NCBI RefSeq assembly: GCF_001544515.1
Contig: NZ_FCOL02000032.1
Location: forward strand, 1-60,050
DNA from: Caballeronia terrestris
GTDB lineage: Bacteria > Pseudomonadota > Gammaproteobacteria > Burkholderiales > Burkholderiaceae
Direction of reading: 5' to 3'
DNA: 60,050 bases
In this document: positions 8,155 to 15,971 of the stretch, one piece after another
How the letters are laid out: every line of letters begins with the position of its first letter
How positions within the stretch are numbered: the first letter of the stretch is position 1
Notes under the pieces: generated by a model
What the model was told of the DNA's origin: nothing
What the model saw: only the letters and a program-made list of their open reading frames with translations
The model's database searches: none
Made by a program: the position numbers and the translations under genes

Positions 8155-8840
8155 TCCACCAGCTTTTTCGCCGCCTGCACGGGCGTCGCGAGCAAGCCCT
8201 CGCGCTTGAGCGCATCGAATTTTTCGCGCAACGGGAAGCGTTCGAGCCCGGTCGAGCGAATTTCCCCTTGCATGTCCGTATCGACGACACCCGGCGCGAC
8301 GCTCGCAATCGAGAGCGCGCGGTTGCCGTCGAGCGCGACGGCGCGCGCGTGGTGGTCGAGCGCGGCCTTTGTCGCGCAGTAGATGCTCCAGCCTGGGTAC
8401 GCGTTGCGCGCCGCGCCGCTCGACACATGCACGATGCGGCGATCCTGCGCATCGGCGCTCGCGACGGCGAAGGCGCTTGCAAGCATGAGCGGCGTCGCGA
8501 CGTTCAGGCTCACCGCGCGCGCGATTGCACCGGCGTCCTGCTGCTCGAGCGTGCCGACCGGCTGCAGCATCCCCGCGTTGTTGATGAGCAAAGCCGTTTG
8601 CGCGCCCGCGACGAAGCGCTGCAACGCGTCGCCGGCGAGCCAGCTTTCGACGCGCGCCAGATCGGAGAGATCGAGTTCCACTTCTTCGAGCTTGGACCGA
8701 TGACGCTTGGCGAGAGCAGCGTTTTTCGTGCGCGCGATCGCAAGCACGCCGATGCCGCGCGTCAAGAGTGTTTCTGCGATCGCCTCGCCGAGCCCGCGTG
8801 TGTGGCCGGTGACGATCGCTTTGGTGGTTGAGATATTCAT
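8094..8840 (-). CDS. Short-chain dehydrogenase/reductase (SDR) family protein
   Basis: 248 residues. The Rossmann motif TGHTRGLGEAIAE is at residues 11-23, NNAG occurs in LLINNAGML, and the catalytic set is S (VHVSSGAA), Y and K (YCATKAAL). This is a classical SDR, cytoplasmic and NAD(P)H-dependent, with unknown substrate; the fold resembles sepiapterin-reductase/YciK-like proteins. The start at 8840 gives MNISTTKAIVTG; 75 further in-frame codons upstream lie inside the next gene and are Arg-rich, so were rejected. It follows the aminotransferase gene by 10 bases and is probably cotranscribed with it. Confidence 0.88.
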   Translation of the reverse strand: MNISTTKAIVTGHTRGLGEAIAETLLTRGIGVLAIARTKNAALAKRHRSKLEEVELDLSDLARVESWLAGDALQRFVAGAQTALLINNAGMLQPVGTLEQQDAGAIARAVSLNVATPLMLASAFAVASADAQDRRIVHVSSGAARNAYPGWSIYCATKAALDHHARAVALDGNRALSIASVAPGVVDTDMQGEIRSTGLERFPLREKFDALKREGLLATPVQAAKKLVDYALSETFGSAPVMDVRELL

Positions 8841-8850
8841 GTCGTTCGAT

Positions 8851-10083
8851 TCACGCTGCCGCAAGCGACCGCTCGAGCGCCGCGACGCCCGCCGGCAGAT
8901 CGACCGCGACGCCGAGACACAGCATCGTGCGCCCGAGCGCGTGGACCGTGCGAAAGAGGTGATGCTCGCGGCATTGCTCGCCCATCTGCCCGATCCGCAC
9001 GATCGGCGCGCCGAACGACCCCGCGATCTCCACATGATGATGCCGCGAGATATGCGCGCAGACATCGGCGCCGGAGAGACCGTTCGGCAATTCGATTCCG
9101 ACGACCGAGTTCAGCCGGCTCTCACGCGCCACGTAAAGCTTCAGCGACATCGCCTCGATACCGGCCTGCAGCGCGTTCGAGCACTTCAGGTGACGCGCGA
9201 AACGCCGCTCCAGCGTCTCCGCGCAGACGAGTCGCAGCGCCTCGTGCAGCGCGAGCACGCCCGAAACCGGCGCCGTGTAGTGATACGACGCGTTGTGCCA
9301 GAAATTCTCCGCGAGCGATGCGTCGAGACACCAGTGCACGGGCGGCGCGGGACGGGACTTGATGCGCTGCCAGGCGGCGTCGGAGAAGGCGAGCAGCGAA
9401 ACGCCCGGAATCGACGACAACCCTTTCTGGCCGCCAGTAATCACCGCGTCGATGCCCCATTCGTCCATCGGCAGCGGCATCGTGCTGAGCGTGCAGACCG
9501 CATCGACGACGACCAGCGCGCCTGCTTCACGCGCCAACGCCGCAATAGGCGCTAGATTGCGGTTCCACACCGTATTCGACGTCTCGCCCTGCACAATCGT
9601 GACGATCTCCGGCCGAAAGCGCGCGATCGCCGCTGCGACTTCGTCGGCATTGGCGGCGCGGCCGCTCTCGATCTTCAGCATTTCGACGTTTGCGCCTACG
9701 CGCCGCGCCATCTCCGCCATGCGCTCGCTGAAGAAGCCGTTGCACACGCACAGCACTCGGGTGCCTTGCCACGCGAGGTTCGTGACCGCCATTTCCATCG
9801 CCGCCGAGCCCGGGCCCGCCACGCCCATGACCCATTTCGACTGCGTCTGGAACACGTAGCGCGACATCGACTTCACCTGCCCGATGACGGTCGCCATCGT
9901 CGAGCCCAGGTGATTGATGACGACGCCGTTTGCCTTCGCGACGGCATCGGGGATCGGAACGGGGCCGGCGCCCATCATCAGCAGCGGTTCTTCGGGAAGG
10001 ATTGACGAGAGCGGGACGACGGCCGGGCAGGGGATCTTGCGGGAATCGTGGGGCAGGTCGAGCGAGACGGAATCGTTTTTCAT
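8851..10083 (-). CDS. Class V aminotransferase (alanine/serine-glyoxylate aminotransferase family)
   Basis: 410 residues with the class V fold-type I pattern: GAGPVPIPDAV near the N-terminus, VQGETSN, VVDAVCTLSTMPLPMDEWGID, and the PLP lysine K220 in TGGQKGLSSIPG. The family includes alanine-glyoxylate, serine-glyoxylate and pyridoxamine-pyruvate transaminases. The Mesorhizobium pyridoxamine-pyruvate enzyme belongs here too, so the substrate cannot be fixed from sequence alone. It forms a tight pair with the SDR gene. The divergent 298-base region to the porin must contain its promoter. Confidence 0.85.
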   Translation of the reverse strand: MKNDSVSLDLPHDSRKIPCPAVVPLSSILPEEPLLMMGAGPVPIPDAVAKANGVVINHLGSTMATVIGQVKSMSRYVFQTQSKWVMGVAGPGSAAMEMAVTNLAWQGTRVLCVCNGFFSERMAEMARRVGANVEMLKIESGRAANADEVAAAIARFRPEIVTIVQGETSNTVWNRNLAPIAALAREAGALVVVDAVCTLSTMPLPMDEWGIDAVITGGQKGLSSIPGVSLLAFSDAAWQRIKSRPAPPVHWCLDASLAENFWHNASYHYTAPVSGVLALHEALRLVCAETLERRFARHLKCSNALQAGIEAMSLKLYVARESRLNSVVGIELPNGLSGADVCAHISRHHHVEIAGSFGAPIVRIGQMGEQCREHHLFRTVHALGRTMLCLGVAVDLPAGVAALERSLAAA

Positions 10084-10381
10084 GGCTTTTTTTACCTACA
10101 TGACGAGCGGGAGCGAATCACCTGATTATTGGAAATGTCAGCGTAAAGTGAAATGCACAGTCGCTGGTTATTTTGTAGGAAATTGTTCTGAGCTATTTGA
10201 TGCGTACTGAACATTTGAGTCGCAATATTCCGCAAACGATCGTTCTCTATGTAATCTAATTGTATGGAAAACGTTGGATTTAACCGACGGGCGTAAGGAA
10301 TCATTCATTTCGCAAATGAAAATGACTATCATTCGGGCAGCTAGTCCCATGGATCGCGTACAACGAACTGGAGGAACGGCA
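10084..10381. promoter_or_regulatory. Divergent promoter region, aminotransferase / porin
   Basis: 298 bases, AT-rich between 10120 and 10345. It must drive the minus-strand aminotransferase-SDR pair and the plus-strand porin. Within it, the Fur-like double dyad at 10305-10336 is listed separately. No small gene is evident. Confidence 0.6.
10305..10336 (+). promoter_or_regulatory. Candidate Fur box (two overlapping dyads) upstream of the porin
   Basis: GAAAATGACTATCATTCGG at 10318-10336 matches the classical 19-bp Fur consensus (GATAATGATAATCATTATC) at 13 positions and contains the dyad AATGA-cta-TCATT (10321-10333). A second dyad, TCATTT-cgc-AAATGA (10305-10319), overlaps its left end. Overlapping hexamer dyads are how Fur commonly binds. 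The site is 46 bases before the porin ATG, where repression of that gene is expected. The functional assignment is inference. Confidence 0.5.
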
Positions 10382-11491
10382 ATGCCAATCAGCACGAACG
10401 CCCGCCATCGGCACTTCATCTTCGCGACATCGCTCGCACTCGCCGGCGGAGCGGCAAACGCGCAAAGCTCGGTCACGCTGTACGGCGAACTCGACGCCGG
10501 TCTCGCCTATGTCAACAACGTCGGGGACCATTCGCAGTATCGGCTGACCTCCGGCGTCATCGATGGCAGCTACTGGGGCTTGCAGGGTTCCGAAGACCTC
10601 GGCGGCGGCGCGAAGGCGATCTTCCGCCTGGAGCGCGGCTATTCGGTCGCGACGGGCGAGGGCTTCAACGATCACCCGTACTACGTCGGCCTCGGTACGG
10701 AGACGCTCGGCACGCTGACGTTCGGCCATCAATACGATTCGATCCACGATTACTTCGCGCCCTTCACGCTGACGGGCGGCACCGGCGGCACGGCGTTCGC
10801 GCACGTCCTCGACAACGACAACGCCAACAACTCGTTCCTCGCCGCCAACTCGGTGAAGTACACGAGCGAAAACTACGGCGGCTTCAGCTTCGGCGGCCTG
10901 TACGCATTCTCGAACGCGGCGGGGCAGTTTGCGAACAACCGCGCGTACAGCGTCGGCGCGAACTACGCGATCGGCCCGTTCACCGCCGGCGCCGCGTATC
11001 TGCACAACAACGGCCGCGGCAACACGACGACAGGCGCTTACGATTCGCTCACCCTGCCCGGTGCCGACAACACCGTCTTCGCGGCGAACGTAGAGCGGCA
11101 GAACACGTTCGGCGTCGGTATGAGCTACGTGATCGGCGAATTCACTCTGGCCGGCGCCTTCTCGCGCTCGATCAATTCGGGCGTGACCAATGCCGACACG
11201 GGCGAAACGGCCTCGTCGATCGCGCTGAACAACTACGAAATCAACGGCGTGTTCCAGTTGACGCCGTCGATCCAGCTCGCGGGCATGTACGTCTACACCA
11301 ACGGCAACGGCGCGCACTGGCACCAGGGCGCCGTGCAGGCCGACTACCTGCTCTCGAAGCGCACCGACATCTATCTCGAATCGATTTATCAGCGGGCGTC
11401 GTCGGGCGCGCCGGCGGTGATCAATACCAACGATCCGTCGAGCGGCCGCAATCAGTTGATGATCGCGACGGGCATCCGGCATCGGTTCTAA
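10382..11491 (+). CDS. Gram-negative general porin (OmpC/Burkholderia porin family)
   Basis: 369 residues from the ATG at 10382, chosen for CTGGAGGAACGGCA upstream and because a proper signal peptide begins here. Basic start, hydrophobic FIFATSLALAGGAANA, cleavage before QSSVTLYGELDAGLAYV, the hallmark N-terminus of Burkholderia trimeric porins. The barrel shows alternating strands and ends with GIRHRF, the C-terminal Phe required for BAM recognition. It should form an outer-membrane diffusion channel. In-frame ATGs further upstream overlap the Fur-like site and would not give a signal peptide at the terminus. Confidence 0.93.
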   Translation: MPISTNARHRHFIFATSLALAGGAANAQSSVTLYGELDAGLAYVNNVGDHSQYRLTSGVIDGSYWGLQGSEDLGGGAKAIFRLERGYSVATGEGFNDHPYYVGLGTETLGTLTFGHQYDSIHDYFAPFTLTGGTGGTAFAHVLDNDNANNSFLAANSVKYTSENYGGFSFGGLYAFSNAAGQFANNRAYSVGANYAIGPFTAGAAYLHNNGRGNTTTGAYDSLTLPGADNTVFAANVERQNTFGVGMSYVIGEFTLAGAFSRSINSGVTNADTGETASSIALNNYEINGVFQLTPSIQLAGMYVYTNGNGAHWHQGAVQADYLLSKRTDIYLESIYQRASSGAPAVINTNDPSSGRNQLMIATGIRHRF

Positions 11492-11568
11492 CGCTGCTTT
11501 TTGGGGCACGGAAGGGCGCGAATCTGCTAGCGTTATGGTCTGTTTTTGTCACGGATGAAGGTGACGCC

Positions 11569-12210
11569 ATGTCGCTGCAGACCTTTTCGCTCTTCGTGCC
11601 CGCGTGCTTCGCGATCAATATGGCGTTTGGGCCGAACAACGTGCTGTCGCTGTCGAACGGCGCGCGCGACGGCGTGCGCATGTCGGTGCTCGCGTCGTTC
11701 GGACGGCTCGTCGCGTTTGCCATCATGATCGCGATCGCGGGGCTCGGGCTCGGCGCGTTGCTGCTCGCCTCGCAGACGCTTTTTACCGTGATCAAGTTCG
11801 CAGGCGCGGCGTATCTCGTGTGGATCGGCGTAAAGCTGATCCGCTCGGGGCCGGCGCTCGTCGCCTCGAATAGCGCGGACGCGAAGAGCGATGGCGCGCC
11901 GGGCAAACTCGGCAGGCTGGCGAAGCAGGAATTCTGGGTCGCGGCGGGCAATCCGAAGGCGATTCTCGTGTTCACGGCGTTTTTCCCGCAATTCGTCGAC
12001 CGCTCGGCCTATGCGATGAGTTTCGCCGTGCTCGGCGCGACGTTTTTGCTGCTCGAACTGGTCGCGATCGCGATTTACGCGGCGCTCGGCGCACGACTCG
12101 GCTCGGTGACGAACGGCGCGCGCGGATTCAAATGGTTCAATCGCGTGAGCGGCGCGTTGATGATCGGTTTCGGCGTAATGCTGGCATTCGTGCGGCGTCC
12201 GGCGAGTTAA
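11569..12210 (+). CDS. LysE/RhtB family amino-acid exporter
   Basis: 213 residues, predicted six transmembrane helices. The family signature AFGPNNVLSLSNGARDG is at residues 19-35, with GAAYLVWIGVKLIRSG around residue 80 and NPKAILVFTAFFPQFV about residue 130. LysE/RhtB proteins export amino acids or derivatives across the inner membrane using proton motive force; the substrate cannot be named. The start at 11569 has GGATGAAGGTGACGCC upstream. It stands alone 77 bases behind the porin. Confidence 0.92.
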   Translation: MSLQTFSLFVPACFAINMAFGPNNVLSLSNGARDGVRMSVLASFGRLVAFAIMIAIAGLGLGALLLASQTLFTVIKFAGAAYLVWIGVKLIRSGPALVASNSADAKSDGAPGKLGRLAKQEFWVAAGNPKAILVFTAFFPQFVDRSAYAMSFAVLGATFLLLELVAIAIYAALGARLGSVTNGARGFKWFNRVSGALMIGFGVMLAFVRRPAS

Positions 12211-12685
12211 TCCGATTCATTTGCTTATAATCATTGGTTATCGGGTAAGCGAATATCTGACCGCATAGAGGCATTCCCCGAGTGAGCCTGTCTATATTCA
12301 AAACAAAATGCCGCTTTCGGTAAATCGCATTAACCCTGCGATTTACTGAATGTAATCGACAGCGTGGAGCGATCCTCTGTCTGTTTCCTGAAAGTCAATG
12401 CTGCGCGTCCGCTGCCGGTATCGGGCGCCACGATCTGAACGCCAATGAAATTCAAATCCCTCCAGGCTGCGCCATCGCGGTCTCGTCACTCGAAAGCCTT
12501 ACAACCCGTAACGCAATAGTCGAAAATTGTGTTTTGCGCGGGGGCGCGCGGTCGTCGTTCGGCCTACTGTTGAGATAATCGCTCCTTTCGCGCGCGACGA
12601 ATATCTGCGGCAATCAACATGCGATTTCGCGTTTCAACGTGCCCAATCCGCTTTCGGCACCGCTCATTTTCAAGAGATTCAATAG
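12211..12685. other. Intergenic region with a 10-bp perfect inverted repeat
   Basis: 475 bases without a gene. The stretch 12215-12370 is AT-rich. A perfect dyad, GTAAATCGCA (12320-12329), 7-base loop, TGCGATTTAC (12337-12346), has no U tract, so it is more like an operator or a structured RNA than an intrinsic terminator. The remainder up to 12685 was presumably the promoter of the now broken peptide transporter. Confidence 0.45.
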
Positions 12686-13653
12686 ATGACCCATTACTCG
12701 TCCGGCCCGTCGCAGACGCGCTCATTCAAGATGGTTTTCCTGATCGAGATGTGGGAGCGTTTCGGTTATTACGGCATGGCGGCGCTGCTCGTGCTGTTCA
12801 TGATCGACAAGGTCGGTTTCACGGATGAACACGCCAACCTCACGCGGGGCGCGTTCACGGCGCTGGCGTACGCATCGCCGTCGATCGGCGGCTGGATCGG
12901 CGACAAAATCCTCGGCGCGCGCCGCACGATGACGATCGGCGCGCTCGTGCTCCTGTTCTTCGTGTTTCACCAGCAGATGTCGACATAGCTGACGCTGTTC
13001 GCGCTGCGCAACGTCGATCCGTCGTTTTCGCTGTTCGGCGTGCATCTGTTCACGTGGAGCGCCGCGCAATTCCAGGCACTCAATCCGATCTGGATCATGG
13101 TGATGAGCCCGCTGCTCGCGTTCGCCCACACGCGCTTCGCGCAACGCGGACGCGACATTCCGATCGCCGCGAAGCACGCGCTCGGCTTTCTCGTCGTCGC
13201 GATCGGTTTCTTCGTGTTCGGCCTGAGCGGGCGCTAAGCGGTGGAAGGGCGCGTGTCGTCGTGGTTCATGGTCGGCGGCTACGGGCTGTATTCGCTCGGC
13301 GAGCTCCTTGTCTCGGGTCTCGGCCTCGCGATGATCGCGCGCTACGTGCCCGCGCGCATGAGCGGCTTCATGATGGGCGCGTATTTCGTCGCGACGGGCG
13401 TGTCGCAGTGCCCGGGGAGCGTCGTCGCGAATCTCGCGCGCGTGCCGGCCGGCAAGCTCGACCCGCTGCGATCCCTGCCGATGTACACGCAGCTCTCTTC
13501 GGTCTCGGCTGGCTCGCGGCGGGCGGGGCGTTCTTCGCCGTGGTGTTGCTGCCGCTGTTGGACAAGCTGTCGCGCGAACATCAACGTTGCGTCGATGCCG
13601 CCCGCGACGACGATGAACGCTTCGCGCCCGGCAAGCCGGTGTCAGCGTCCTGA
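12686..13653 (+). pseudogene. Decayed POT/PTR-family proton-dependent peptide transporter
   Basis: The start is intact: SFKMVFLIEMWERFGYYGM is the N-terminal signature of POT di/tripeptide transporters. Around 12950, residues from the third helix (GARRTMTIGALVL) run straight into a mid-protein segment (HQQMST, then LTLFALRNVDPSFSLF and QALNPIWIMVMSPLLAF), so roughly 200 codons are deleted. There is an in-frame TAG at 12986-12988, a TAA at 13235-13237, and near 13500 the homologous frame shifts by one (continuing FGLGWLAAGGAFFAVVLLPLLDKLS). An intact family member has about 500 residues; this locus could encode at most fragments. Confidence 0.88.
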
Positions 13654-13684
13654 TCGCGTTGTTCGGGTGGGTGTGAAGTTTCAT

Positions 13685-13714
13685 TTGCGCCCGGCGTCGC
13701 ATTTCAGCTATAAT
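13685..13714 (+). promoter_or_regulatory. Promoter of the initiator tRNA gene
   Basis: TTGCGC at 13685-13690 and a perfect TATAAT at 13709-13714, separated by 18 bases, lie 13 bases before the tRNA. Consensus -10 and closeness to a stable RNA gene support it. Confidence 0.7.
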
Positions 13715-13727
13715 TTAATTCTTCAGA

Positions 13728-13804
<77 letters not shown>

Positions 13805-13810
13805 AGATTC

Positions 13811-13849
13811 AAAGCAAAAAGCCCGGCTCATCGAGTCGGGCTTTTTGCT
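13811..13849 (+). terminator. Terminator of tRNA-fMet
   Basis: AAAGCAAAAAGCCCGGCTC, loop ATC, GAGTCGGGCTTTTTGCTTT. A 9-bp GC-rich stem (one G-U pair) at 13821-13829/13833-13841 is flanked by complementary A and T runs, making it efficient in both directions. Confidence 0.92.
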
Positions 13850-13914
13850 TTGCTGCGCGCGCTCCGTCGACGCGCGTCACGCCTGTTCCAGAAACTCACG
13901 GCGCCACAAACACG

Positions 13915-13951
13915 AAAAGCCTGCATGACACTTGGGTCACGCAGGCTTTTT
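13915..13951. terminator. Second, bidirectional terminator-like hairpin
   Basis: AAAAGCCTGC (13915-13924) pairs with GCAGGC followed by TTTTT (13941-13951), with a small inner dyad TGAC/GTCA. Read on the minus strand it also ends in TTTT, so it may terminate rpsU; on the plus strand it backs up the tRNA terminator or ends an unknown short transcript starting near 13850. Confidence 0.7.
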
Positions 13952-14133
13952 GCATTCTTGATCCACCGCGGCGGGCGTCAGATTACGACGGCAGGCCGGG
14001 CATGGACTTTTGGCGCGAATCGCTCGATGTACCGGAGAGGGCGGCGCACGGCAAATCAGCGGGAAGAGAACCTCAAAACCACCGTTTGCTGCTTGCTTGG
14101 CCTCGATCCAGGACGGCGATCAGGCGCCTTGCA

Positions 14134-14346
14134 TCAATAAAACTTCTTCGGCAACTGGGCGCGACGGATCTGCTTGCGCAGGCGAGCGACAGCAGCAGCT
14201 TTCTTGCGCTTGCGCTCGGTGGTCGGCTTTTCATAAGCCATGCGCGATTTGAGTTCCTGAATCAGGCCCGTGCGTTCGACGGTACGGCGAAAACGGCGCA
14301 TCGCGACGTCGAAAGGCTCGTTCTCTTTCAACAGTACTTTAGTCAT
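14134..14346 (-). CDS. rpsU: 30S ribosomal protein S21
   Basis: 70 residues: MTKVLLKENEPFDVAMRRFR, then RTVERTGLIQELKSRMAYEK and a basic tail ending RRAQLPKKFY. This is the full bS21 sequence, which binds the 30S platform near the 16S 3' end and assists initiation. The start is the ATG at 14346, preceded by GAGAAC; a longer open frame upstream is not conserved-looking. Burkholderia genomes often carry more than one rpsU copy, so this may be one paralogue. Confidence 0.97.
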   Translation of the reverse strand: MTKVLLKENEPFDVAMRRFRRTVERTGLIQELKSRMAYEKPTTERKRKKAAAVARLRKQIRRAQLPKKFY

Positions 14347-14509
14347 TGAGTTCTCGGTTGATCTGGCCCTGCCAGAAAATAGGACAAAGCGCAATTGTAC
14401 ACTTTTTGAGAGCCGAACTGAACCGTCATCGGACGCAGGACGCTCGGTACGGCTCAGGATTGACATCGTATGTCGTTGAATGGAGACGAAAAATCCTGAA
14501 TTACCCGCG

Positions 14510-14839
14510 TCAGAAGCCACGTGACGGAAGGCGTCGTGGGGTCGGCGTTTCGTTGTTCGCAGCGGGCTGGTCGAGTGTTACGTCGGATGCGGGGAGCGCT
14601 ACGCACGGCAACACCCAGCCGTCGCGCTTTTCCTCCGCGGTGAGGCCTGGCCATTCGATCCGGTAGCGCACCTCGCCCTCGACCAGCCGGCACATGCACG
14701 CGCGGCAGGTGCCGTTGCGGCATGAAGCGGGGAGGCGGACACCGGCGCGCGCGGCGGCCTCCATCAGCGACGCGTCTTCGTCGACGTCGATCGTGCGTCC
14801 GAGCGGTTCCAGGCGAAGCGTGAAGCGGCGCGACGTCAT
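14510..14839 (-). CDS. Plant-type 2Fe-2S ferredoxin
   Basis: 109 residues with the [2Fe-2S] cluster motif C40-x4-C45-x2-C48 (SCRNGTCRACMC) and a fourth ligand at C79 (WVLPCVA), the adrenodoxin/plant-type fold. It is a small cytosolic electron carrier. The C-terminal tail after residue 85 is Pro/Arg rich. Only 7 bases separate it from the upstream YigZ gene, so the two are probably cotranscribed. A redox partner is not encoded here. Confidence 0.9.
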   Translation of the reverse strand: MTSRRFTLRLEPLGRTIDVDEDASLMEAAARAGVRLPASCRNGTCRACMCRLVEGEVRYRIEWPGLTAEEKRDGWVLPCVALPASDVTLDQPAANNETPTPRRLPSRGF

Positions 14840-14846
14840 GTACGCG

Positions 14847-15440
14847 TCAGTCGTCGAGCGTCATTGTCGCGCGGCCGTGCGTCAGGTCGCGCAACTCGAC
14901 GGCGGCCGCTTCGCGCGACGCGAGCGGCATGCCGATGACGAGGCGCACCGTCATGTCGTAGGCGTGTTCGACGAGCTCGCACCCCTGCTGCTCGATCCAG
15001 CGGCGCACGCGAGCTTCGTCGGCGTAATCGATTTCGATTTTCAGCACGCCGCGCTCGATTCGCTCGATGCGTTCGGCGAACTGCATCGCGGTGGCGATTG
15101 CGTCGGTGTAGGCGCGCACGAGGCCGCCCGCGCCGAGCTTGATGCCGCCGTAGTAGCGCACGACGGCCGCCAGCACGCCATCAACTTCGTGATGGCGCAG
15201 CACTTCCAGTATCGGCCGGCCGGCGGTGCCGGAGGGCTCGCCGTCGTCGGACATGCCCGACTGGCCGCCCGCGAGCAGCGCCCAGCAGACGTGTGTGGCG
15301 CTCGGGTGGGCGGCGCGCAGGGCGTCGAGTTCGCGCATGGCGGCGTCGCGGTCCGCGACGGGAATCGCGAGCGCGATGAACCGGCTTTTGCGGATGTCGA
15401 TCTCGGCAGTGACGGGGGCGGCTAGCGTGTAAGTCGACAA
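14847..15440 (-). CDS. yigZ: YigZ/IMPACT family protein (UPF0029)
   Basis: 197 residues. The IMPACT N-terminal domain is recognisable by KSRFIA near residue 18, the hallmark SDDGEPSGTAGRPIL at about residues 64-78, and VVRYYGGIKLGAGGLVRAY at about residues 92-110, followed by a C-terminal ferredoxin-like (DUF1949-like) domain. Family members are small conserved proteins linked to translation regulation; the biochemical role is unclear. It is the first gene of a likely pair with the ferredoxin. Confidence 0.93.
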   Translation of the reverse strand: MSTYTLAAPVTAEIDIRKSRFIALAIPVADRDAAMRELDALRAAHPSATHVCWALLAGGQSGMSDDGEPSGTAGRPILEVLRHHEVDGVLAAVVRYYGGIKLGAGGLVRAYTDAIATAMQFAERIERIERGVLKIEIDYADEARVRRWIEQQGCELVEHAYDMTVRLVIGMPLASREAAAVELRDLTHGRATMTLDD

Positions 15441-15971
15441 GGCGGGTGGAGCGTTGGGGGTGCGATTAAAGGGCGGCGTGGCACGGCGGCGGGTTTGCAG
15501 GCTTGGCCGGGCAGCAGTATCTGTCGATCGGCAAAACCAGCAAGATCAGCGAAAACGGCAAACTCAGCGGAAACGGCAAGTTCAACGAAAACGGCAAGTT
15601 CAACGAAAACGGCAAGTTCAACGAAAACGGCAAACTCAGCGGAAACGGCAAGCTCCGCGAAAACGGCAAGTTCAGCGAAAACGGCAAGTTCAACGAAAAC
15701 GGCAAGTTCAACGGAAACGGCAAGTTCAACGGAAACGGCAAGTTCAACGGAAACGGCAAACTCAGCGGAAACCGCAAACACAGCGGAACCGGCAAGCTCA
15801 GCGGAACTGGCAAGCTCAACGAAACCAGCAAGCTCAGCGAAGTTGGATCGCCTGGCGCTCGCGCCGGCCAACCAGGCAGTTCGCGCCCAGCAGGTCAGCA
15901 CACGTCGCTAGAACACAGATGGAGCCGAGGCCGCTCAATCCGCCATGTTACCGGCAAACCCAACCACGCCC
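15441..15971. other. Intergenic region dominated by an 18-bp tandem repeat
   Basis: 531 bases between the GNAT gene and yigZ (both minus). The centre is the 17-copy minisatellite described separately. Because the unit is a multiple of three and lacks stops, several frames stay open on both strands; none has a good start or family features. The minus-strand frame 15901-15422 (hydrophobic hexapeptide repeats such as VELAVS) overlaps the yigZ start by 19 bases and is the least unlikely product. Confidence 0.5.
15541..15846 (+). repeat. 18-bp tandem repeat, 17 copies
   Basis: Unit CAAGTTCAACGAAAACGG, with variants such as CAAACTCAGCGGAAACGG, repeated head to tail without gaps for 306 bases. The central copies are nearly identical; the last four (from about 15775) diverge, as expected for expansion from the middle by slippage. 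No spacers, so it is not a CRISPR. Translation would give NGKFNE-type hexapeptides (plus) or hydrophobic hexapeptides (minus). Confidence 0.93.

Larger units (their letters stand above)
13805..14133. other. Intergenic, tRNA-fMet to rpsU, with two terminator hairpins
   Basis: 329 bases. Apart from the tRNA terminator and a second terminator-like hairpin at 13915-13951, nothing with coding features. The 3' end of the minus-strand rpsU transcript enters from the right. Confidence 0.5.

Noticed and set aside
12237..12260. Sigma70 promoter near TTATAATCATTGGTTATCGG
   Set aside because: The -10-like element lacks a plausible -35 at the right distance and there is no gene to serve other than the distant pseudogene.
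15541..15846. CRISPR array
   Set aside because: The units are contiguous and 18 bases long with no unique spacers and no cas genes.
15422..15901. 159-residue minus-strand protein of VELAVS repeats
   Set aside because: It comes entirely from the minisatellite, lacks a ribosome site, overlaps the yigZ start and alternative frames are equally open. Kept as a possibility only.
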